A stretch of 12,776 bases of DNA. Source: Martensiomyces pterosporus (taxonomy: Eukaryota > Kickxellomycota > Kickxellomycetes > Kickxellales > Kickxellaceae). Numbering within the stretch: position 1 is the stretch's first letter; every line of letters starts with the position of its first letter. A program made the position numbers and the translations under genes. The notes under the pieces are model-generated. The model searched no databases and was not told the origin of the DNA. It worked only from the letters and a program-made list of their open reading frames with translations. This document shows positions 8,301 to 12,776 of the stretch, in pieces. The stretch lies in contig MU604147.1 in the NCBI GenBank assembly GCA_025201845.1, positions 1-12,776 of the forward strand. Reading direction: 5' to 3'.

Positions 8301-9068
8301 CGACACAGTAGTCGCCCATTCGTGCCACTGCTCAAAGTTGAACCAGCTAGGCTTGTCAACGCCACAGTAGTTGTTGTAGAACTGGACAAATACCATGTCG
8401 AGATAGGCGTTGTCGAGAATCGGCCCAGAGTAGAAATCTGGGTAAGGGCATTGCGGTGCAGCAGTCGTATAGAACCGTCTACCTGGAGACTCGATGAACC
8501 TCTCTCTGAGCCGCTGGACAAACCGAACGTATCCAACCGAAGAACCGCCCTCGATGTCCAGGTCAATGCCATCAAGGACTGCCTCGTCAAATGGCCTCTG
8601 TTGCGAATTTCCACCAAGAAACAAGTCCCAGATCTTGTCGGCGTACCTCTCCGCTTGTACATCGTCAGAGAATCCGTAGCCACCAGAGGCACCGCCAAGA
8701 GACAAGATGACGATTTTCCCCTTTTTCTGGCACTTTGCAATTGCTTTGCCGATGTTGGGGCAGTGTAGCAGCGTGGAGTTGTTGAATGTTGTCACGCACG
8801 CGCTGGCTAGGTTAAGTGTTGGTGAGTGCAGGCCATCGGCGTTGAACTCTGACAGAAACGATAGCACAAGCACATCGCCGTCATCCTTGTCGCAGTACTC
8901 GTCAAGCGGGAGCTGGTTTTCACCAGGACTTGTTTGGCCGTGGCTGTTCTGGCCCCAGTACATCACCAAGTTTGAATTGCAGCTGATGTCGAACTCGCGC
9001 CCATATGCACTGAATACGCTATGCAGAAGCAGTGCAAAGCGGATTAGCTGCCCAATCATGGCAAGCAT
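5364..9068 (-). CDS. Secreted GH18 chitinase (Cts1-like, class III) with CBM19-like module and long C-terminal extension
   Basis: An intronless frame of 1234 residues starts at the ATG at 9068; Met4 is an alternative start. Residues 1-23 form a signal peptide (hydrophobic core FALLLHSVF). Residues about 27-333 are a GH18 barrel of the yeast Cts1 type: SLGG at 123-126, DGIDLDIE at 166-173 with catalytic Glu173, AAPQCPYP at 203-210, QFYNNY at 229-234 and Trp304 in VWDASQ. It should hydrolyse beta-1,4-N-acetylglucosamine links in wall chitin, for example at cell separation. Residues 334-610 are a Ser/Thr/Asp-rich, probably O-glycosylated linker. Residues 611-628 are basic (two VTKR units). Residues 662-723 are a Cys-rich CBM19-like chitin-binding module (eight Cys, Trp689). 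A Lys/Asp tract (771-790), an acidic stretch to about 894 and dibasic sites KR at 898-899 and 936-937 follow. Residues about 925-1212 look folded but match nothing I know. Yeast Cts1 is about 560 residues, so this protein is more than twice as long. The GH18 call is firm; the C-terminal role is unknown. Confidence 0.95.
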   Translation of the reverse strand: MLAMIGQLIRFALLLHSVFSAYGREFDISCNSNLVMYWGQNSHGQTSPGENQLPLDEYCDKDDGDVLVLSFLSEFNADGLHSPTLNLASACVTTFNNSTLLHCPNIGKAIAKCQKKGKIVILSLGGASGGYGFSDDVQAERYADKIWDLFLGGNSQQRPFDEAVLDGIDLDIEGGSSVGYVRFVQRLRERFIESPGRRFYTTAAPQCPYPDFYSGPILDNAYLDMVFVQFYNNYCGVDKPSWFNFEQWHEWATTVSANKDVRVYLGVPGSPSAASTGYTQIGDLEDLVNATRKRFNSFGGMMVWDASQADTNRVSDDASFADIAKKMLEAGRKCSDGSDALEPTTETELVSQTVVVTVTSSSTATSSSKGESNATSPLRESMDPSDSAGPRDSSSSSSSSTSRFKSSSGSNASDGSKTLDTSQHDGSTLPRVSKPEGAKEAKMYGKEPMLRHIKPSIFMQMPDTTKVSTTTIVDDNGTATVMTHFEVSEVNGNELDADSAPAVESTEESLGDDQVDEDASSSTPPSSDDDGSSTGDATADDTAAGDSPNDGADSAESTPIDSAGSTQAADSASDNAERIASEESPVTDADSGAESTTVQTTKVLHTTMTKTRKIHLVTKRVTKRVKKFTNQGVNTLTETSTTTTNRTTSIVTPTFPLPIARCPRADQPCMGAGFACNGYEFGQCVNNRWLMRPCSTDRVTACFNAGPDLIACDFTKGRALQVCDDILSPLPYGRLASNVLFLRSDDQERALNTPVYPVPSSTTTTAPTHVKKKKDDDDNDDDDTDDDDDDYNYNKYGEKKKNTSTSTTTDMELVKQSSGVNLIDDHNRREDPAMLMAKDPEAYYGPDGHIRAVGGNVVDDLREHNSYGTKNEPYDEYPPVDDPEEGDEYSEGDEFMRKRDAGAWDEEQAAASSVPATSSSTESAIGFEACAEHLAKRDIKDLIGASVSMAHMNEKGWRSQLEDFYAIYALYTAFSGMTSDATRQQFERVILDHIDGDFLIPPRLTALEGRPMLARFVFVPLRGEDSDFLHHRTKDGMVEEDILVVVRMLTNVPIPKRWRVALPLSLNATMLHTSRGTFYAGDRVSPEVMSLYQQRVSFYNKNIRLNTNKKPAGPEPQHLEDLAAGHSINDTGRADSEFSDGPGDSGVKRNLIVPAIISHILHMKPDPPLPRELLYEPIPNDPAGRLYEVRSDPSHENERSMALYFTIRVKTRASGGKHVSSALPHSILSFITTY
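6699..6748. repeat. GTC/GAC trinucleotide repeat encoding the poly-Asp tract
   Basis: Runs of GTC on the plus strand (GAC on the coding strand) are interrupted at a few positions and encode Asp774-790 of the chitinase, with single Asn and Thr breaks. In-frame trinucleotide repeats of this kind commonly vary in length between strains. Confidence 0.85.
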
Positions 9069-9095
9069 TCGGCAGTTACGATATGAAATAAGAAG

Positions 9096-9103
9096 ATATA
9101 TAT
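9096..9103 (-). promoter_or_regulatory. Candidate TATA element of the chitinase gene
   Basis: An alternating AT run (ATATATAT) lies about 30 nt upstream of the chitinase ATG at 9068. If used, it implies a very short 5' UTR or a start at the second Met. Support is by sequence and position only. Confidence 0.3.
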
Positions 9104-9130
9104 GTGGGGTGTGGACGAATGCTGCAGACG

Positions 9131-9137
9131 TATAAAG
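9131..9137 (+). promoter_or_regulatory. Candidate TATA element on the ALADIN side
   Basis: TATAAAG occurs on the plus strand 554 nt upstream of the ALADIN ATG. Use of this element would give a long leader containing the ATG at 9157 as an upstream start, or a spliced leader. A nearer start site without a TATA element is equally possible. Confidence 0.25.
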
Positions 9138-9684
9138 GGGTTAGGACAGTCAATGAATGGGTAGAACACACACTGAGGAAGAGAGCGAGGGTGAGGAAGG
9201 AAGCGTTGGAGAAGTGGGTCTTGGCGATATTCTTGTCATTGCTGCCTGGCATACCCTAACGCCAGCAATCAAGTCATACTTTTTGGACAGGAAATCCGCG
9301 TGCTTGCGCATTTTCTATGTTTTGAGCATCCTTTCCTCCACATACCAACCCATTTCTCCATATTTTGTGGAGATTCCCTTTTCCAGGACTTTTCTTTGCC
9401 TGAATGATAGTAACTAGATTCTTGTCTATTGAGGCCAAAGTGCCAACAGCGCATATCCGAGGGAATATGTGGAGCGAGCCAGCATCGCATTCCTGGTCAC
9501 GCTGCTCAGTGCGACTCCAGAGAGCCGAGCCACCTTCGCTTTGGCTGCAAAAAACAGCGGATGCCAACACCAAACGACGCTTCCACACTTGTTTTGCTTG
9601 TTTACTTCCCCCTCCTCGCTACTTGCGTATTTACCGGCTATCCAACCGCTCTCAGCCGCCTTTCTTCATTTAATTACAAGAGAA

Positions 9685-11502
9685 ATGTGTGCGTACAGGG
9701 TAGCTTCGACGTTTGAAGAAAGAGGGATTCGCCCGCCCTCAAAGGATTCAGTGACTGTTGGCGAATCGGACTTGAAATTTGTTCACCTGAAGGATGGCAA
9801 GGACACGAATTTGCTGCAGTACGTTCGTAGCGGCGGCATTGCATTCCCCCACATCATGATTCCCGAAACATTACAGGTGCGTGCAGCGATTCAGCCGAAC
9901 AAGCTAGGCAACAAGGCGTCAGTAAGCAGAGAGCAGATTATGCGTAAGCCAGAAAACCAAACAGAAGGCGACTCCCAGGAAGAGGGCCATAATGGCAGCG
10001 TCCGGTCAGCGGTCGCTGCAGCCATTGAGCACGCGCTGTGGCTTTGGAACGCGAAACAGCACGCGTCCGACTTTTTGCATAGCGTTCAGACACGCTCGTT
10101 GCTCGCTGCTGAAAGCTGGCTGCCGGCGCCTGTAGCCTCTACTATTTTTGGCCAGGTTCCAGGTACAGCATCGGCTGCAAAGGCAGATGCTATGGAGGCC
10201 GAACAGACCGAAGGGCAGATCAGTATGCTGACTAAAACTGAAGGCCCAATCGTCTGTGCCGCTTGGCACCCACACAGGTCCCTTATTGCCATTGCGCACC
10301 GTGCAACAGATGCCATTCTACTTTATGACTTGGCGAACGACATGTGGTGCTCAAACATCCTCCAAAACGCGTACATGCAGGGGATAACATCGATGGCCTG
10401 GCAGCCGAATTGCGGGTATTCCCTGGCCGTTGGGTGCAGCACTGGCGTGTGCCTTTGGAGTATCTTGCCTGCAGCAAATGCCCAGTCGTCGTCCGATGGC
10501 TCTCCTGGCCTCAGCTCGATGCAGTTCTCGTCATGGATGTCGCTACTGTCGTTCCCGCCGCTTTCGAAGGACCACAACTACCCATCACTGCTGGATCATG
10601 AAGGTAAAGTCCCATTCCACCGCACAAGCACTAGCGTGTCGGCTCTTGCATTCAACCCTAGCGGACAATGGCTGATCGCTGGCCATCAGACCCATGGCCA
10701 CTTGACTGTGTGGGATGTTGCACTGGGGACGGCTACGCCATTGAAGCGTTCGGGGGGCAGCAGCCATGCAGCCACCCTGCATGTCAGCGTCAGTCCCAAT
10801 GGCTGCTATGCCATATCGACGCATGCTAATGGACAGATGAGGCTTTGGGAGACCGAGGGATGGACTTCGCGAGTGTGGTCGGACTTCCACGCCAATATCT
10901 CACAGGCTGTTTGGTCACCAGACTCTCGGTCTGTGTACTTTGCAGTCGCCAACAGCTCCGAAATATATGCGCTCGCGCTTTACAAGGCCCCACCATCACT
11001 GGAAGCCGAAATTACGGTTGTTTCGTCGTTTGAGGGTCACGCAACCGCTGCTGCAGACAACGATCTAGAGCGCATTCGTGTGGGTGGAGCTATCAAGTCA
11101 CTTGCCTTGGATCCAAAGGGCCAGCGCTTGGTTGTTGGCTTTGACGACGACTCTGCCTCAGCCGATATTTCTCTGCTCGCCGTCTACTTGGTCAACACGG
11201 ATGCCCTGTTCCGTGCCGGTGGAGATACTAGCGCACTGATGCCCCTTGGCTATATCCGCGGACCCAACTGGGGCAGACAGCACCAGCTGCAAAATGAGCT
11301 GGCTGCCGAAGCAGTACTAAAGTCCACGCTCAAGTCAGAAAAATCCAGCAGGAAGAAGCGTGTAAGAGTCGGACTCCCGATCCCGTCATGGTTTGATTTT
11401 GCACCAAACTTTGAGCCCGGAGCTTTGCTGACGGTTGCGTGGGCAAATGGCAAGGTTTCTTTTGTGCCAATGCTATTCAAGCCCACATCGTTCTCCAAAT
11501 AA
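9685..11502 (+). CDS. AAAS: ALADIN (AAAS) nucleoporin, WD40-repeat protein
   Basis: This intronless frame gives 605 residues from the ATG at 9685 (context AGAAATG). The start is supported because the protein begins Met-Cys, as human ALADIN does. The family sits on the cytoplasmic side of the nuclear pore complex, where animal ALADIN is anchored by NDC1. Residues 1-180 are the N-terminal region with a polar insert (about 77-105) and an Ala/Trp-rich helix (108-130). WD-type blades are visible at about 187-217 (AWHPH at 192-196, the best family signature), 232-260, 316-346 (ending TVWDV), 359-390 (MRLWETEGW), 404-432 (VWSPDS), 466-503 and 570-598 (FEPGALLTVAWANGKV, matching the C-terminal blade of ALADIN). 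Extra loops occur at 261-313 and 505-565; the second has a basic patch (RKKRVR, 556-561). The human protein is 546 residues, so the length fits. Budding yeast lacks this nucleoporin. The gene converges closely with the putative minus-strand gene on its right. Confidence 0.9.
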   Translation: MCAYRVASTFEERGIRPPSKDSVTVGESDLKFVHLKDGKDTNLLQYVRSGGIAFPHIMIPETLQVRAAIQPNKLGNKASVSREQIMRKPENQTEGDSQEEGHNGSVRSAVAAAIEHALWLWNAKQHASDFLHSVQTRSLLAAESWLPAPVASTIFGQVPGTASAAKADAMEAEQTEGQISMLTKTEGPIVCAAWHPHRSLIAIAHRATDAILLYDLANDMWCSNILQNAYMQGITSMAWQPNCGYSLAVGCSTGVCLWSILPAANAQSSSDGSPGLSSMQFSSWMSLLSFPPLSKDHNYPSLLDHEGKVPFHRTSTSVSALAFNPSGQWLIAGHQTHGHLTVWDVALGTATPLKRSGGSSHAATLHVSVSPNGCYAISTHANGQMRLWETEGWTSRVWSDFHANISQAVWSPDSRSVYFAVANSSEIYALALYKAPPSLEAEITVVSSFEGHATAAADNDLERIRVGGAIKSLALDPKGQRLVVGFDDDSASADISLLAVYLVNTDALFRAGGDTSALMPLGYIRGPNWGRQHQLQNELAAEAVLKSTLKSEKSSRKKRVRVGLPIPSWFDFAPNFEPGALLTVAWANGKVSFVPMLFKPTSFSK

Positions 11503-11503
11503 A
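11498..11503 (+). terminator. AATAAA overlapping the ALADIN stop codon
   Basis: A consensus polyadenylation hexamer overlaps the TAA stop (11500-11502). If used, the 3' UTR would be only a few tens of nucleotides, which fits the 58-nt gap to the convergent gene. This is a sequence match only, and AATAAA is not strictly required in fungi. Confidence 0.35.
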
Positions 11504-11560
11504 TACAAAGGCTCTGGGCGCCTGTGATGCCCCCAGCAACTACAAATACACATATGTCTG

Positions 11561-12273
11561 CTAAATACGAGCTTGCAGCTCTTGGAGATCAAATTGCGAC
11601 AACACGACACCAATTGGAAATTCCCCCATGCCGAGGTCTCTCGGGAATCTATATCTTCCACTGCTCCTAAAGAGCCACTCTGGCACACCATGCATGCTAC
11701 ACCGTGCTGGGATGCATAGTTGAGGGTCTGCACGAACACCATCAAACAAGTATCTTGCGAACGGGTCCAAGAACCAGTATAAAAGGCAATCGTAGACCTG
11801 GCCGTTCGAATGTTCCACAGGCCATACCGCATGCCTCACATTTCAAAATCCATAGGCTATACCTAGTTGCTATTCATTTTATATCCTCTATCAGCTGCCT
11901 TTTCGGGTAGCTTTATTTAGTGCTGCTCATTCAATCATACTTGCCAAATAGCTGAATCCTCGGGCTGATCACTCAGCTTGGGTTTTGAGGGTTGTGTAGA
12001 ACAACCAGTGTCTGCAAGCATCGCGAGAAAGAGCTGAGAGCAAGTTCCCCGTAGTATTTGGTCAGCTGGACATTGTCTTTTATAGCCCCCTTGTTTACAG
12101 TCAAGACACCAATGCTCCCAAGCGCCCATTAGTGCTACCATCTGTCCAAGCTCCTTGGTGTCAGAATCATGGAAAATGGCAAACCAGGCGGTACATATAT
12201 CTGTGGATTCGGGTGCCTGGTGTACTGCCGCATGCGGGTTAGCTGATGCACCATCAAGATCATGAGGTGGCAT
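11561..12273 (-). CDS. Hypothetical protein (tentative two-exon gene)
   Basis: Exon 1 runs from the ATG at 12273 to 11941 (111 codons) and exon 2 from 11797 to the stop at 11561. They join in phase 0 across a 143-nt intron with donor GTATGA and acceptor GGCCAG, giving 189 residues. Exon 1 includes a Trp/Cys segment (WEHWCLDC, about residues 51-58). Exon 2 reads like real protein, with aromatic-rich and mixed charged stretches such as LLYWFLDPFARYLFDG. No domain, signal peptide or convincing membrane segment is seen, and I do not recognise a family. The exon 2 frame has no upstream ATG and is closed by a stop at 11843-11845, so it can only be used by splicing or from an internal Met. The acceptor lacks a pyrimidine tract, so the exact junction may be wrong, and either half could be chance. 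It is convergent with ALADIN. Confidence 0.35.
11798..11940 (-). other. Tentative intron of the hypothetical gene
   Basis: The donor GTATGA is near the fungal consensus and immediately precedes the exon 1 stop. The acceptor CAG at 11800-11798 restores an open frame in phase 0. Branch-like ACTAAA and CTGAT sequences lie inside. The acceptor is weak because no pyrimidine run precedes it. Confidence 0.3.
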
Positions 12274-12412
12274 AGTTGAGGGTTAATGTCTTTAGATATA
12301 CTGGGATGTGTTAAGGATATACTGATACTGAGGATGATTGCTTGATTATGTTCTGATGAAAATGAGGCCATGTGCTATTGCTTAAATACCCATTGGAGCA
12401 GTTAACTGTGAA
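12274..12412. other. Non-coding A/T-rich stretch
   Basis: No gene is recognised. It probably contains the promoter of the minus-strand hypothetical gene: on the minus strand, AGTATATC occurs twice within about 45 nt upstream of the ATG at 12273, which is TATA-like. Nothing else is seen. Confidence 0.4.
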
Positions 12413-12498
12413 GAGTATCTGTCACGGTATGTAAGAACAGCTGCAAGGAACCAGAGAGTATCTGTCACGGTATGTGAGAACAGCTGCAACGAACCACA
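12413..12498. repeat. Tandem direct repeat, two 43-bp units
   Basis: Two head-to-tail units, 12413-12455 and 12456-12498, each begin GAGTATCTGTCACGGTATGT and match at 40 of 43 positions by direct comparison. They are non-coding. High identity suggests recent duplication or conversion. Confidence 0.95.
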
Positions 12499-12562
12499 GG
12501 AGCTACTATTGAGCCGTACTAAAATACCAAAGTCACTGTCCCTCAACCGACACTGGTACAAT

Positions 12563-12734
12563 TGTCATGCCGTAACCGATATCCCTCCAAAGTCAAACTC
12601 TTCATTGTCGAGAACCATTTGGGCTACTGTCTATCTCCACAATCATCACCAACACTGCATTGTGTCTTCTGTCGCTCGAATGTTGTCGCCAATGAAGAGT
12701 TTGACTTTGGAGGAATATCGATTACGGCATGACA
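12563..12734. repeat. 53-bp inverted repeat (hairpin or MITE-like)
   Basis: The arms 12563-12615 and 12682-12734 are inverted copies that match at 49 of 53 positions, with a 66-nt spacer. The outer ends read TGTCATGCC and GGCATGACA, so the element begins TG and ends CA. No target-site duplication is seen in the immediate flanks (ACAAT and CTAAC). It could be a miniature inverted-repeat element, a pair of element ends, or a hairpin RNA precursor. No coding function is assigned, although the right arm is open on the plus strand. Confidence 0.9.
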
Positions 12735-12776
12735 CTAACCCGCTAGCAGCAATATAAGACGAATCCACTGAATCTG

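Larger units (their letters stand above)
9069..9684. other. Divergent promoter region between the chitinase and ALADIN genes
   Basis: This 616-nt stretch must hold the promoters of both flanking genes. It has a TATA-like run for the chitinase and a TATAAAG on the plus strand. A plus-strand frame from an ATG at 9157 (86 residues) has no recognisable motif and is more likely leader sequence, possibly an upstream ORF, than a gene. The ALADIN frame is open back to 9433 but contains no ATG before 9685. Confidence 0.5.

Noticed and set aside
8322..8768. Plus-strand open frame antisense to the GH18 catalytic domain
   Set aside because: The minus strand here encodes the unmistakable GH18 active-site motifs, and the antisense frame has no features.
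9433..9684. N-terminal extension of ALADIN through the open frame upstream of 9685
   Set aside because: There is no ATG in this part of the frame. The Met-Cys start at 9685 agrees with the start of animal ALADIN, so the upstream codons are leader sequence.
11714..12283. 14-nt identical word (GCATAGTTGAGGGT) at 11714-11727 and 12270-12283
   Set aside because: One exact 14-mer shared within 12.8 kb is not far from chance, and the flanks do not match.
1..12776. tRNA, rRNA, CRISPR arrays, bacterial operon signals and viral or plasmid genes
   Set aside because: No GTTCGA-type loop with a paired acceptor stem, no regular short repeats with spacers and no rRNA-like blocks were seen. The gene content is eukaryotic.

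Overview
The window looks like nuclear DNA of a fungus. Three long open frames without introns encode proteins of clear eukaryotic or fungal type: a secreted Cts1-like GH18 chitinase with a CBM19-like chitin-binding module, the WD40 nucleoporin ALADIN, and a multi-pass membrane protein with a degenerate alpha/beta-hydrolase domain. Two further genes appear to carry one short intron each. Compact spacing, sparse introns, a retained ALADIN (absent from budding yeast) and a Cts1/CBM19 chitinase would suit an early-diverging lineage such as Kickxellomycotina. That placement is an inference from style, not proof.

Layout, left to right. Positions 1-1239 hold no gene I can name, apart from a (GAGTC)4 microsatellite and a promoter-like TATA plus CT-rich tract near 1070-1150. 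A plus-strand gene at 1240-2295 (two exons, intron 1348-1470) encodes a nuclear-type zinc-finger protein. It alternates classical C2H2 fingers with an unfamiliar CxCG-H-C-C metal-binding module present three times. After a convergent gap (2296-2969) come two minus-strand genes: the membrane pseudo-hydrolase (2970-4850) and the 1234-residue chitinase (5364-9068). A divergent promoter region (9069-9684) separates the chitinase from ALADIN (plus, 9685-11502). ALADIN ends 58 nt from a convergent, tentative two-exon minus-strand gene (11561-12273). The right edge (12274-12776) is non-coding and repeat-rich: a 43-bp unit in two tandem copies, then a near-perfect 53-bp inverted repeat around a 66-nt loop.

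The genes do not form an obvious pathway. The chitinase acts outside the cell on the wall, ALADIN at the nuclear pore, the zinc-finger protein probably in the nucleus, and the membrane protein in an internal or plasma membrane. The points most worth following are the triplicated Cys/His module, the hydrolase domain whose nucleophile and histidine appear lost, the chitinase's unrecognised C-terminal region of about 300 residues preceded by Kex2-like dibasic sites, and the hairpin-forming repeat at the right edge.
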